The translations under genes were made by a program, and so were the position numbers. Positions 19,896-29,667 of a stretch of DNA of 64,000 nt are shown here, piece by piece (position 1 is the stretch's first letter; every line of letters starts with the position of its first letter). The notes beneath the pieces were generated by a model that searched no databases, was not told the origin of the DNA, and saw only the letters and a program-made list of their open reading frames with translations. The stretch is from Acidimicrobiaceae bacterium (GTDB taxonomy: Bacteria; Actinomycetota; Acidimicrobiia; Acidimicrobiales; RAAP-2): assembly GCA_003138855.1 (NCBI GenBank), contig PLHF01000011.1, positions 79,580-143,579 on the forward strand, written 5' to 3'.

Positions 19896-21263
19896 GTGAG
19901 GGTGATGGACAAACGTATCTACGGCTTGGAGAACGAGTACGGGGTCACCTGTACGCTGCGCGGGCAGAGGCGGTTGAGCCCCGACGAGGTGGCCCGATAC
20001 CTCTTCCGCCGGGTGGTGAGCTGGGGCCGGTCCTCCAACGTCTTCCTCGAGAACGGGGCACGGCTCTATCTCGACGTAGGCAGCCACCCCGAGTACGCCA
20101 CGCCCGAATGCGACGACGTGGCCGAGCTGGTCGCCCACGACAAGGCGGGGGAGTGGATCCTCTCCTCGTTGGTGGAAGGGGCCGAGGCCCGGCTGCGGGA
20201 AGAGGGCATACGCGGGGACATCTATCTGTTCAAGAACAACACCGATTCGGCGGGCAACTCCTACGGGTGCCACGAGAACTACCTGACCAGCCGGCGCGAC
20301 GATTTCGCCCACTACACCGAGGTCCTCATTCCCTTTCTGGTCAGCCGGCAGGTGTACGCCGGGGCGGGCAAGGTGCTCCAGACCGCCCGGGGCGCGGTGT
20401 TCTGCCTCAGCCAGAGGGCCGAGCACATCTGGGAGGGGGTGTCCTCGGCCACCACCAGGAGCCGCCCCATCATCAACACCCGGGACGAGCCCCATGCCGA
20501 TGCGGAGAAGTACCGTCGTCTCCACGTCATCGTGGGCGATTCCAACATGAGCGAGTACGCCACCTTCCTCAAGGTGGGTGCCACCAGCATCGTCCTGCGG
20601 ATGCTGGAGGATCCTTCGGCCGTCATGCGTGACCTGACCCTGGAGAACCCGATCCGGGCCATCCGCGAGATCAGTCACGACATCACCTGCCGGCGCCCTG
20701 TCCGCCTGGCCAACGGGCGCGAGATGAGCGCACTGGACATCCAGGGGGAGTATCTCCAGCGGGCAATCCGCTACCGCGACCGGCAAGGGCTCTCCCCCCA
20801 GGAGGACCTGGCCCTCGACATGTGGCAGCACTGCCTCAAAGGGCTGGAGTCCGATCCGCTCTCGCTGCACCGGGAGTGCGACTGGGTGGCCAAGTACCGC
20901 TTGATCGACCGCTACCGGGACCGCCACGACCTCCCCCTCCACAGTCCCACCGTGGCCCTCCTCGACCTGCAGTACCACGACGTGGATCGCACCCGGGGCC
21001 TCTACTACCGGTTGCAGCGCCACGATCAACTGGACCGGATCTGCGAGGACGCGGACATCATCACCGCCATGTCGACGCCGCCGCAGACCACACGGGCGCG
21101 GCTCCGTGGTGAGTTCGTGAAGCGGGCCAAGGAGCGCCGACGCGATTTCACCGTCGATTGGGTCCATCTCAAGCTCAACGACCAGGCGCAGCGCACCGTG
21201 CTGCTGAAGGATCCCTTCAAGTCGAAGGACGAGAGGGTCGAGAAACTGATCGCCGGGCTGTGA
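19896..21263 (+). CDS. pafA: Pup ligase PafA
   Basis: [14 protein letters not shown]...[10 protein letters not shown]...[17 protein letters not shown]. Confidence 0.95.
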   Translation: MRVMDKRIYGLENEYGVTCTLRGQRRLSPDEVARYLFRRVVSWGRSSNVFLENGARLYLDVGSHPEYATPECDDVAELVAHDKAGEWILSSLVEGAEARLREEGIRGDIYLFKNNTDSAGNSYGCHENYLTSRRDDFAHYTEVLIPFLVSRQVYAGAGKVLQTARGAVFCLSQRAEHIWEGVSSATTRSRPIINTRDEPHADAEKYRRLHVIVGDSNMSEYATFLKVGATSIVLRMLEDPSAVMRDLTLENPIRAIREISHDITCRRPVRLANGREMSALDIQGEYLQRAIRYRDRQGLSPQEDLALDMWQHCLKGLESDPLSLHRECDWVAKYRLIDRYRDRHDLPLHSPTVALLDLQYHDVDRTRGLYYRLQRHDQLDRICEDADIITAMSTPPQTTRARLRGEFVKRAKERRRDFTVDWVHLKLNDQAQRTVLLKDPFKSKDERVEKLIAGL

Positions 21264-21334
21264 ACAAGGAGACGGAGGGAACGGGGCAGTAGCGGCCCTG
21301 CACTCGATTCGACTTCCCGGTGCGGTAGCGTCCC

Positions 21335-22000
21335 GTGATTGTGCCCGAGGAACCCCCCGCCGCGTCGTCGTCACTGTCCGCAGGTGCCGACCCGCCGTCC
21401 GACGAGGGCGACACGGCGCTGAGCGGCGAGCGGTCGAAGAGCGGCGGCTACCGGGCCGTCATCGAGTGGGCCGTCATCCTGATGGCGGTACTGCTGTGCA
21501 CCGTCGTGCTCCGCACCTACGTCGTCCAGTCCTTCTACATCCCGTCGCCGTCGATGGTGCCCACGCTCCAGGTGGGCGACCGGATCATCGTCGACAAGCT
21601 CAGCTACGACCTCCATTCGATCCATCGCGGGGACATCGTGGTGTTCGAACGGCCCCCGCTCGAGGACCAGGCCTATGCCGACCTGGTCAAGCGGGTGATC
21701 GGGCTCCCCGGTGAGACGATCTCCTCCGAGGACGGGCACATCTACATCAACGGCCAAAGGCTGGCCGAACCGTGGCTCCCCCTCGGACCGGACAGCTACA
21801 CGGGGGCACTCCCCAGTGATGCCAACCAGCAGTTCAACATGCCCGGGCCGGTCAAGATACCCGCAGGCGACTACTACGTGATGGGGGATAATCGGACGGA
21901 CTCCGAGGACAGCAGGTTCTTCGGTCCCATTCCCAAATCGTTGATCGTGGGTCGTGCGGTCGCCGTGGTGTGGCCGCTCAGCCATGCGAAGGGCCTGTAG
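21335..22000 (+). CDS. lepB: Signal peptidase I (copy 1)
   Basis: FYIPSPSMVPTLQVGDRIIVDKLSY and MGDNRTDSEDSRFFGPI. Confidence 0.93.
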   Translation: MIVPEEPPAASSSLSAGADPPSDEGDTALSGERSKSGGYRAVIEWAVILMAVLLCTVVLRTYVVQSFYIPSPSMVPTLQVGDRIIVDKLSYDLHSIHRGDIVVFERPPLEDQAYADLVKRVIGLPGETISSEDGHIYINGQRLAEPWLPLGPDSYTGALPSDANQQFNMPGPVKIPAGDYYVMGDNRTDSEDSRFFGPIPKSLIVGRAVAVVWPLSHAKGL

Positions 22001-22038
22001 GGATCCATCGGCATCCCGTGCGGTAGCCTCGCTGACTT

Positions 22039-22833
22039 GTGACCCCCGACCTCCCGCATGACCCAGGCGAGGGGACAGGACCCGGTGGCTCCACGATGAT
22101 CTCCGAGGTGCCGGTGGCGCCCGTGGCCGGGAGTAGCCCGGCCATCGGTCCGGGACCCAGGGCCCGGTCGGGGAGGTGGGTCCTCGAATGGATGGCCGTG
22201 CTGGGCGTCGCCCTGGTACTTGCCGTCTGCGTTCGGGCCTATGTGGGCCAGATGTTCTACATCCCATCGGGCTCCATGCTCCCGACCCTCCAGATCGGCG
22301 ACCGGATCGCGGTCGACAAGCTCGCCTACCGATTCCACGGCGTCCGTCGCGGGGACATCGTGGTGTTCGCCCGGCCCCCTCTGGAGCAGGCCGACTACGC
22401 AGATCTGGTCAAACGGGTGATCGGGCTCCCCGGTGACACCGTCTCGTCCGTCGGGGGGCGCGTGTACATCGACGGCAAGCCCCTGGCCGAGCCGTGGCTG
22501 CCGCACCCCGAACCGGTGACGGCGCCCAGCCAGCTCCCGGATGCGTTCAGCCTCAATCACCCTTACAAGGTTCCGCCCGGCACCTATTTCGTGATGGGTG
22601 ACAATCGCACCGATTCGGAGGACAGCCGCTACTTCGGCCCCATCCCGCAGAGTCTCATCGTGGGGAAGATGGCCTTCAGGGCCTGGCCGATCGACGATTC
22701 GGTGTGGCTGGTCATCCTGTCGACGGTGGTCGTCGTCGTGCTGGCACTGTTGCTGCTGGTGCTGCGCGGTCCCCGTGAGGCGGGCCCGTCGTCAGAGGGC
22801 CGGCGCCACGAAGGGCCTGCCGGCTCCAGCTAG
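22039..22833 (+). CDS. lepB: Signal peptidase I (copy 2)
   Basis: FYIPSGSMLPTLQIGDRIAVDKLAY and MGDNRTDSEDSRYFGPI. Confidence 0.93.
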   Translation: MTPDLPHDPGEGTGPGGSTMISEVPVAPVAGSSPAIGPGPRARSGRWVLEWMAVLGVALVLAVCVRAYVGQMFYIPSGSMLPTLQIGDRIAVDKLAYRFHGVRRGDIVVFARPPLEQADYADLVKRVIGLPGDTVSSVGGRVYIDGKPLAEPWLPHPEPVTAPSQLPDAFSLNHPYKVPPGTYFVMGDNRTDSEDSRYFGPIPQSLIVGKMAFRAWPIDDSVWLVILSTVVVVVLALLLLVLRGPREAGPSSEGRRHEGPAGSS

Positions 22834-22917
22834 ACCGGAGCAGACCGCATCGAGGCGGCCGGTCGTGGTCCGGGGTATGGGGCGCCCGCCGGTCACTGCG
22901 CCGGTACACTCGTTGAC

Positions 22918-23385
22918 GTGCCATTTCTCAGCCCGGCGAAGCTGTTGGTCATCCTGGTGGTGGCCCTGGTCGTGCTCGGCCCGGACAAGCTGCCCAAGGT
23001 GGCCAGGCAGGTCGGCGCTCTGTGGGGGGACTTCCGCAAGTTCCGCGAGCGCCTCGAGAGCGAGGTGCGTGGCACCTTCCCCGACCTTCCCTCCACCGAG
23101 GCAATCTCCCAGGCGGTGCGCTCGCCACTCTCGTTCCTGGACAACCTGGCCGACACCCACAGCGCGGAGAACGGTGCAACCCCCTCGGCGGCGGGCGGCC
23201 AGGAGGCTCCCGACGTCCGGGGTGACGCGGTACGGCCCTCGGGCGGCACCAACCGACCGGCAGGCACGGTCCGGGCCGCCGAGCAGCCGTCCATCCCGGG
23301 GGTATCCGTCACCGACCCCGGGGGCATTGTCCACCAGGTGCGCTCCAACGGTCGGGCCGTTCCCGACGACCCCGGAATGAACTGA
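22918..23385 (+). CDS. tatB: Sec-independent translocase TatA/TatB family
   Basis: PAKLLVILVVALVVLGPDKLPKVARQVG. Confidence 0.85.
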   Translation: MPFLSPAKLLVILVVALVVLGPDKLPKVARQVGALWGDFRKFRERLESEVRGTFPDLPSTEAISQAVRSPLSFLDNLADTHSAENGATPSAAGGQEAPDVRGDAVRPSGGTNRPAGTVRAAEQPSIPGVSVTDPGGIVHQVRSNGRAVPDDPGMN

Positions 23386-23434
23386 TCCGACCGGCTCACC
23401 CCAACGTGCACGGATCCTGTCGAGGCCGGGGACC

Positions 23435-24184
23435 ATGGCCATCTCGCTGAAGCGCTCCGGCGAAGCGCGGCCGGAGCCCAATGCGATGACGCTCGTAGAG
23501 CACCTGACCGAGCTGCGCCGCCGGGTAGTGGTGTGCGCCGTGGCCTTCATGATCACCGCCACGGTGGCCTTCCTCCTCTACAACTGGATCTTGGCCTTTC
23601 TCAAGCATCCCTACTGCCAGGTGGCGCCCCACCACTGCGGCTTCTACATCACCGGCCCGCTGGACGGACTTGCACTGCGGGTCAAGATCGCCGCCTACGG
23701 CGGGCTGGTCCTCGCCTCCCCGGTGCTCCTGTGGGAGCTCTGGCGGTTCATCACGCCGGGATTGAACCCCAAGGAGAAGAAGTACGCGATTCCCTTCATC
23801 GTCGCCTCGATCGCCTTGTTCCTCCTGGGATCGCTGGTGGCGTTCGTGACGTTCCCCCATGCGTTGGGCTGGCTCGACAGCATCGGCGGCCCGAGCCTCA
23901 CCGAGATCCTCGATCCGACCAAGTACCTCAGCCTCATCGTGTTGCTGATGACGGTCTTCGGCCTGACCTTCGAGTTCCCGGTGCTGCTGGTGTCACTCGA
24001 GTTGGCTGGCGTGCTCACACCCAAGCAGCTCTCCTCGTTCAGGCGATGGGCCATCGTGTTGATCGTCGTGGTGGCCGGGGTGGTGACTCCGAGCTCGGAC
24101 CCCTTCTCGATGATGGCCTTGGCCATTCCGCTCTACCTCTTCTACGAGCTGTCGATCGTGGTCGGGAAGCTCGTCCGGCGATGA
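23435..24184 (+). CDS. tatC: Sec-independent translocase TatC
   Basis: NAMTLVEHLTELRRRVVV and multi-TM profile. Confidence 0.95.
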   Translation: MAISLKRSGEARPEPNAMTLVEHLTELRRRVVVCAVAFMITATVAFLLYNWILAFLKHPYCQVAPHHCGFYITGPLDGLALRVKIAAYGGLVLASPVLLWELWRFITPGLNPKEKKYAIPFIVASIALFLLGSLVAFVTFPHALGWLDSIGGPSLTEILDPTKYLSLIVLLMTVFGLTFEFPVLLVSLELAGVLTPKQLSSFRRWAIVLIVVVAGVVTPSSDPFSMMALAIPLYLFYELSIVVGKLVRR

Positions 24185-26250
24185 CCCCCGGGCGTGCCCG
24201 GGGCCCCTCCCGGAACGCCTCGGCAGGGGTGGGAGAGGGATTCCGGGAGCGCTTCGAGCAGGGCCTCGGGCTCCGTCTCGACGGATTCCAACGCCAGGCG
24301 ATGGATGCCCTCGACCGGGGCGAGTCGGTGCTGGTGTCGGCTCCCACCGGATCAGGCAAGACGCTCATCGCAGACTACGCGGCGGCCCGGGCGCTGGAGT
24401 CGGGCGGGAAGGCCTTCTACACGACTCCGATCAAGGCCCTCTCCAATCAGAAGTTCGCCGAGCTGTCGGCCCGATACGGGGAGGAGCGGGTCGGTCTCCT
24501 GACCGGGGACGTGTCCCACCAGCCCCTTGCGCCGATCGTGGTGATGACCACCGAGGTCCTGCGCAACATGCTCTTCGCCCGCTCGTCGATCCTCGACGAC
24601 CTGGAGGTGGTGGTGCTCGACGAGGTGCACTACCTCCAGGACCCGTATCGAGGCTCGGTGTGGGAGGAGGTGCTGGTGCTCACCCCGGCGGGGATCACCT
24701 TCGTCAGCCTGTCGGCCACGGTCAGCAACGCCGCCGACTTCGGGGCGTGGCTCACCTCCATCCGTGGCAGGACCAGGGTGGTGGTGGAGACCCACCGGCC
24801 GGTGACGCTGCACCACCATTTCGCCGTGTCCGAGCGGGGACGCGACGGACTCATCGTCCTCCCACTGCTGCGGAACGGAAAGCCCAACCCGGACGGCATC
24901 GCCCTGGACGACAGGCGCCGGCGCAATCCCCGGCACCGGTACCGGGCACCCCGGAGGACCGAGGTCGTGGAGTACTTGGCGTCGGCCGGGATGCTGCCGG
25001 CCATCACCTTCATCTTCTCGAGGGCGGCCTGTGACGACGCCACCCGCCAGTGCCTGCAGGACGGCGTCCGCCTGACGACACCCGAGGAGCGGACGCGCAT
25101 CCGCATGCTCACCGAGGCCTCCGTCGAGCGGCTCGGCGACGACGACCTGCGGACCCTCGGGTACGGGCCGTGGTCGGCAGCTCTCGAGTCGGGCATCGCC
25201 CCGCACCATGCCGGGTTGGTCCCTGCCTTCCGCCAGGCGGTCGAACGGTGCTTCTCCGAGGGCCTACTGAAGGTGGTGTTCGCCACCGAGACGCTGGCCC
25301 TCGGGATCAACATGCCCGCCCGGACCGTCGTGGTCGAGCGGTTCGCCAAGTTCCGGGGTAGCGACACCTCGGCCCTCACCTCGGGCGAGTACCAACAGCT
25401 GACCGGCCGCGCCGGCCGGCGTGGCATCGACACCGTGGGCCACGCCTTCGTCCTGTGGTCGGCTGCGTCCCCGTTCAGCCTGGTGGCCCGCACCGCTCTG
25501 GCCCCGCCGCCGGACCTGTTGTCGTCGTTCCATCCGACGTACAACCTGGCCGTTAACCTGGTGCGGCGCTGGTCGCGGGAGGACGCCCACGGCCTGCTTG
25601 CCGCCTCGTACGGGCAGTGGCAGGCGCCTGCCGGCTCGGAGTCGTTGCCCGCCCTGCTCGACCGGCGCCTGGCCATCCTCGAGAAGCGGGGCTTCGTCGA
25701 CGGATGGGAGCTGACCGAGGCCGGGTACGCCCTCGCCAGCATCTACCACGAGTCGGACCTGCTGGTGGCCGAGGCCCTCCGGGGTGGGCTGCTCGACGGA
25801 CTCGATCCGGCGTCGCTGGCCGGTGTGGCCTCGGCGTTGACGTTCGAGGCCCGGCGGAGTTCGGAGGACGCCGCCGAGCCACACGGCAAGAAGGTGATCG
25901 ACCGCCTGGCCCGGCTCGATGCAGTGGCCGGCGAGCTCCGGGCCGACGAGCGCCGGGTCGGCCTGCGTCGTACCCGGCGCCCCGATGCCGGCCTTGTCCG
26001 GGCGGTGACCGGCTGGGCCAAGGGGGCCACCCTCGACACGGTGCTGAGGGATGCCGACGTCGCTCCCGGCGACTTCGTCCGCAATGTCCGCCAACTGATC
26101 GACCTGGTGCGCCAACTGGCCCAGGTGGCGGCCGAGACCGGCACGCGGGAGTCGGCCCAGATGGCTGTGGCCCTGCTCAAGCGGGGTGTGGTGGGGGCGG
26201 ACGACCCCGCCGCGCTGGGGTCCGCCACTGACCCACCACTGCCGTCCTAG
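24181..26250 (+). CDS. DEAD/DEAH-box helicase, SKI2/MTR4-like (HelY-type)
   Basis: SAPTGSGKTLIADYAAARAL, VVLDEVHYLQD, LTGRAGRRGID. Confidence 0.92.
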   Translation: MTPGRARGPSRNASAGVGEGFRERFEQGLGLRLDGFQRQAMDALDRGESVLVSAPTGSGKTLIADYAAARALESGGKAFYTTPIKALSNQKFAELSARYGEERVGLLTGDVSHQPLAPIVVMTTEVLRNMLFARSSILDDLEVVVLDEVHYLQDPYRGSVWEEVLVLTPAGITFVSLSATVSNAADFGAWLTSIRGRTRVVVETHRPVTLHHHFAVSERGRDGLIVLPLLRNGKPNPDGIALDDRRRRNPRHRYRAPRRTEVVEYLASAGMLPAITFIFSRAACDDATRQCLQDGVRLTTPEERTRIRMLTEASVERLGDDDLRTLGYGPWSAALESGIAPHHAGLVPAFRQAVERCFSEGLLKVVFATETLALGINMPARTVVVERFAKFRGSDTSALTSGEYQQLTGRAGRRGIDTVGHAFVLWSAASPFSLVARTALAPPPDLLSSFHPTYNLAVNLVRRWSREDAHGLLAASYGQWQAPAGSESLPALLDRRLAILEKRGFVDGWELTEAGYALASIYHESDLLVAEALRGGLLDGLDPASLAGVASALTFEARRSSEDAAEPHGKKVIDRLARLDAVAGELRADERRVGLRRTRRPDAGLVRAVTGWAKGATLDTVLRDADVAPGDFVRNVRQLIDLVRQLAQVAAETGTRESAQMAVALLKRGVVGADDPAALGSATDPPLPS

Positions 26251-26262
26251 TGTGATCTGGGC

Positions 26263-27921
26263 ATGTTCCCCTACGCCGAGGAGACGTTCAGCGCTGAAGA
26301 GGAGGACATCCTCCGCCGCTACGTCACCAATCTCGATCAGCCGGTGTTCGCCCTGGTCAACCTGCCGGAGGTGGTCAAGGGCGCACTGTTCGCGCGGTAC
26401 TCCCGGTCCCCCAAGAGCCTGCGCCGGCTGTTCCTCGACGAATTCGTGAGCGAGCTCGACATCAGCGGCGACGCCACGGTGGATGCCACCGTCGGGCTCA
26501 AGCGGGCAGTCGAGCTCTACGAAAAGGTCTTCCTCGAGTACGGGGACGACTCGGTGGCGCAGTTGGGTGGCGTGCACCTGGCGTGCGAGCAGGCGTCCAA
26601 CGTTCTGACCAAGATCCTCGAGTGGGGGAGGCTCATGGCCTACCTCGAGCAGTCGACCCGCTACATCGCCTACAATCAGCGGCTCACCACCGGCCACTAC
26701 CGCTACTACCGCGACCCGGGCCTGCTCGACTCACCGTTGGGGGCCCGCTACGTCGGCGACATGGACCGGATGTTCGACACCTACGGCGACCTCCTCGAGG
26801 AAGCACAAGCGTGGTTGGCGGTCCGACATCCACGTCGGCAGGGGGACTCCGACTTCATCCACCGCCAAGCGGTGAGGGCCAAGGCCCTCGATGCCCTGCG
26901 GGGCCTGCTCCCTGCGGGCTCGCTGTCCAACGTGGGCATCTACGGCACCGGGCAGTCCTACGAGATGCTGCTGCTCCGGATGCGGTCGCACCCGCTGCCC
27001 GAGGCCCGGCAGTACGCGGACATGATGCTCGAGGAGCTCCGAAAGGTGATCCCTTCCTTCCTGCAGCGTGTCGATCGCCCCGATCGGGGAGGGGCGTGGT
27101 CGGAGTACTTCCGCCGGACGCGGGAGGACACGGACCGTCTGGTCGGGGAGCTCTTCCCCGACCTGGTGGCACCGGCGGGCGAGTCGGCCGACGGGCCCTG
27201 GGGCCGACCCTCGGTGAACCTGGTCGACTTCGATCCCGAGGGCGAGGAGAAGGTCATCGCCGCCATCTGCGCACCCCTCACCAATCGCTCGGAGGAGGAG
27301 GTGCTGGCCCGGGTCCACCTCCTCGGAGCCGAGGAGAGGCGAGCGCTTCTGGCCGCCTACGTCGGGGACCGGGCCAATCGTCGTCACCGGCCGGGTCGGG
27401 CCTTCGAGCGCACCGGGTACCGCTTCGACGTGGTGAGCGACTACGGCGCCTTCCGGGATCTCCAGCGCCACCGCATGCTGACCATCGAATGGCAGCCACT
27501 CGGCACCTCCCTCGGATACGACGTGCCCGAGGTGGTGCAGGAAGCCGGCCTCGAGGATCGGTACGTGGCGTCGCTGGAGCGGTCACGCGAGCTTTGCGAT
27601 GCCCTTGACACCCGCTTCCCGGTGGAGTCGGCCTACGCCGTCGCCCTGGCCTACCGCATCCGGTACTCGATGCAGATGAATGCGCGTGAGGCGATGCACC
27701 TGCTCGAGCTGCGCTCGGGCCACCAGGGCCATCCGAGCTACCGCTGGGTGGCCCAGGAGATGCACCACCAGATCGCCGATCGGGCCGGCCACCACCTCCT
27801 GGCCGATGCGATGTCGCATGTGGAGTACGGGTCCGAGGACCTCGAGCGGCTCGATGCGGAGCGGCGTGCGGAGGGACGACGGAAGTCCATGTCAGCTGCC
27901 GGAAATCCTGCAACTCCCTGA
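26263..27921 (+). CDS. Double-length FAD-dependent thymidylate synthase (ThyX)-like protein
   Basis: 552 aa; STRYIAYNQR and DLQRHRMLTIEWQ segments resemble ThyX elements but are split between halves. Confidence 0.7.
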   Translation: MFPYAEETFSAEEEDILRRYVTNLDQPVFALVNLPEVVKGALFARYSRSPKSLRRLFLDEFVSELDISGDATVDATVGLKRAVELYEKVFLEYGDDSVAQLGGVHLACEQASNVLTKILEWGRLMAYLEQSTRYIAYNQRLTTGHYRYYRDPGLLDSPLGARYVGDMDRMFDTYGDLLEEAQAWLAVRHPRRQGDSDFIHRQAVRAKALDALRGLLPAGSLSNVGIYGTGQSYEMLLLRMRSHPLPEARQYADMMLEELRKVIPSFLQRVDRPDRGGAWSEYFRRTREDTDRLVGELFPDLVAPAGESADGPWGRPSVNLVDFDPEGEEKVIAAICAPLTNRSEEEVLARVHLLGAEERRALLAAYVGDRANRRHRPGRAFERTGYRFDVVSDYGAFRDLQRHRMLTIEWQPLGTSLGYDVPEVVQEAGLEDRYVASLERSRELCDALDTRFPVESAYAVALAYRIRYSMQMNAREAMHLLELRSGHQGHPSYRWVAQEMHHQIADRAGHHLLADAMSHVEYGSEDLERLDAERRAEGRRKSMSAAGNPATP

Positions 27922-28017
27922 CCTGGGAAGTTGGAGGAACGCCCAGGTGAAGCGGGATGTTGCGCATTTGACGACACACGGTGTCCCTGGCCTATCGTTC
28001 GCGCAGTCCCAACCGCC

Positions 28018-28317
28018 CCGCAGGACGTGCCAAGCGGTCGTTCATCCAATGGTGCGCTCTGAGGGGGGGACGCTGTGAGAGGCGGAGGGAGACCCAGGGG
28101 ATCGAGTAGAAAACATCTCCCCGAGACCGGCGGCGCAAGCCGGAGGTAACGGGGGGATGGTGCCAAAGACCCCCTGGGTCCGACCGCCTGGCAGGCGCCG
28201 GCCCGCGGCCCGGACGTCCTGCGGACCGCCTCTGCCCCGACTAGATTCCAGGTGGAACACGTAAGCACCCTCCCTCCGGACAGGGCGGACGCACCGGCCA
28301 CGGTGCCCGTCCGGAGG
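28018..28317 (+). ncRNA. Candidate structured RNA / leader upstream of the DUF4193 gene, unassigned
   Basis: Nested complementary helices read by hand: 28078-28085/28226-28233, 28091-28100/28171-28180, 28115-28123/28150-28158 (one U-G), 28127-28131/28139-28143, plus 28018-28028/28214-28224 (11 bp, pseudoknot topology) and 28273-28281/28309-28317. Confidence 0.5.
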
Positions 28318-28412
28318 AGACAACCTCGCAGCATCGGTCCGGCGGCCCCATGTGAACGGTGTGTATGCCGGACCGTCTATGCTCCCGCCCAACTCACCAC
28401 GGAAAGACCGAG

Positions 28413-28922
28413 ATGCCACAAGAACTCGACGAAGTCGAAGGGCCGGACGAACTGATCGAGGGAGACCTCGATGAGTTGGCGGACGACGACGACCTGATTG
28501 CCGAAGAGGATGCACTGGTGCTACCGGACGACGACGACGCAGACGTCGTCGTCGTGGAGGAGGACCTCGTCGAAATCGACGACGCAGACGTCGTCGTCGT
28601 GGAGGAGGACCTCGTCGAAATCGACCCCAAGGTACCGACCAAGGCCGCTGCAGCCGGCGAAGAGGCCGAAGAGGAAGAGGAAGAGGAGCCGGACGACGAG
28701 GACGTCGAAGCCAGCCTGGACACGATCCTGAAGGAGCGGTTGGTCGTCGAGGAGGTCGAGGACGACGAGGACGCCCCCGAGCCCGAGGATCGGAGCGGGG
28801 ACGGCGTGGAGCGGGTGCTGCCCAAGCAGCCCGGTGAGTTCGTCTGTCGGTCGTGCTTCCTGGTGAAGCACCCCAATCAGCTGGCGGACCGGAAGAAGAT
28901 GCTCTGTCGCGACTGCGTGTGA
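28413..28922 (+). CDS. DUF4193 family acidic zinc-ribbon protein
   Basis: Acidic N-terminal part; C-terminus FVCRSCFLVKHPNQLADRKKMLCRDCV. Confidence 0.8.
   Translation: MPQELDEVEGPDELIEGDLDELADDDDLIAEEDALVLPDDDDADVVVVEEDLVEIDDADVVVVEEDLVEIDPKVPTKAAAAGEEAEEEEEEEPDDEDVEASLDTILKERLVVEEVEDDEDAPEPEDRSGDGVERVLPKQPGEFVCRSCFLVKHPNQLADRKKMLCRDCV
28533..28622. repeat. Perfect 45-bp tandem duplication inside the DUF4193 gene (DDADVVVVEEDLVEI x2)
   Basis: Units 28533-28577 and 28578-28622 identical. Confidence 0.97.
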
Positions 28923-28934
28923 CGGGGGCCGACG

Positions 28935-29630
28935 ATGCCAGTACCGAATGACGATGAATCCGAGGAGACGCCGCTGAGCGAGCGGTTGCTCGATCTGCTG
29001 GTCTTCATACCCGCCGGGCTGGCGGTCACGGCCGTGGACGAGTTACCGAAGCTGGCGGCCCGCGGCAGGGAGCGAATGGGCGTGCGCGTGTCGTCGGCCC
29101 GGGCGGTGGGGCAGTTCGCGGTGAAGGCCGGGCAAAGTGAGTTCCGGCGGCGATCCTCGGCATTGCGCCGCCGGGACCAGGGTGCCTCCGAGGTCCTCGG
29201 GGACGAGGAGCCGGAAGTGGCAGACGTTCCCAGGCCGACCCCGAAGACACCACGGGTCACCGATGCGCATCGCTCGGCCGGCACCGAGTCGGTGGCGGCG
29301 CCGATCACGACCACGCCTCCCTCGTCGCCGGGCACCCCGCCGACCGCGGCCACGCCTCCGACCGCGGCCACGCGACCTTCAACGCCGGCCATGCCTCCGG
29401 CGGGGGCACCGGTAGCAGCAACGGCTCCGGCAACGGGGAATGGCCACACTCCGGCCGTGTCGAGCCTGGCCATCCCCGGATTCGACTCGCTGTCCGCGTC
29501 CCAGGTGGTCCAACGCCTCGACGGGTTGAATCGCCAGGAACTGGTGTCGGTCCGGGCCTACGAATCTTCCACCCGGGGCCGGCGGACGATCCTCAACCGG
29601 GTGGATCAACTGCTCGACGAGCGGTCGTAG
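28935..29630 (+). CDS. Hypothetical protein with Pro/Thr/Ala-rich linker
   Basis: 231-aa ORF; operon-like spacing after the DUF4193 gene. Confidence 0.65.
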   Translation: MPVPNDDESEETPLSERLLDLLVFIPAGLAVTAVDELPKLAARGRERMGVRVSSARAVGQFAVKAGQSEFRRRSSALRRRDQGASEVLGDEEPEVADVPRPTPKTPRVTDAHRSAGTESVAAPITTTPPSSPGTPPTAATPPTAATRPSTPAMPPAGAPVAATAPATGNGHTPAVSSLAIPGFDSLSASQVVQRLDGLNRQELVSVRAYESSTRGRRTILNRVDQLLDERS

Positions 29631-29667
29631 GCCGATCGCGAGCAGTGCGGCGAAGGGGGGAGGGCCG

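Noticed and set aside
27925-28317. RNase P RNA, tmRNA, SRP RNA or ZTP/cobalamin riboswitch identity for the structured region
   Set aside because: GAGGAACGCCC and CGCCTGGC superficially resemble RNase P CR-I and a ZTP element, but the other required conserved blocks are missing. Left as unassigned.
29330-29420. Short repeats ACGCCTCCGACCGCGGCC
   Set aside because: Coding low-complexity Pro/Thr/Ala linker; no further structure.
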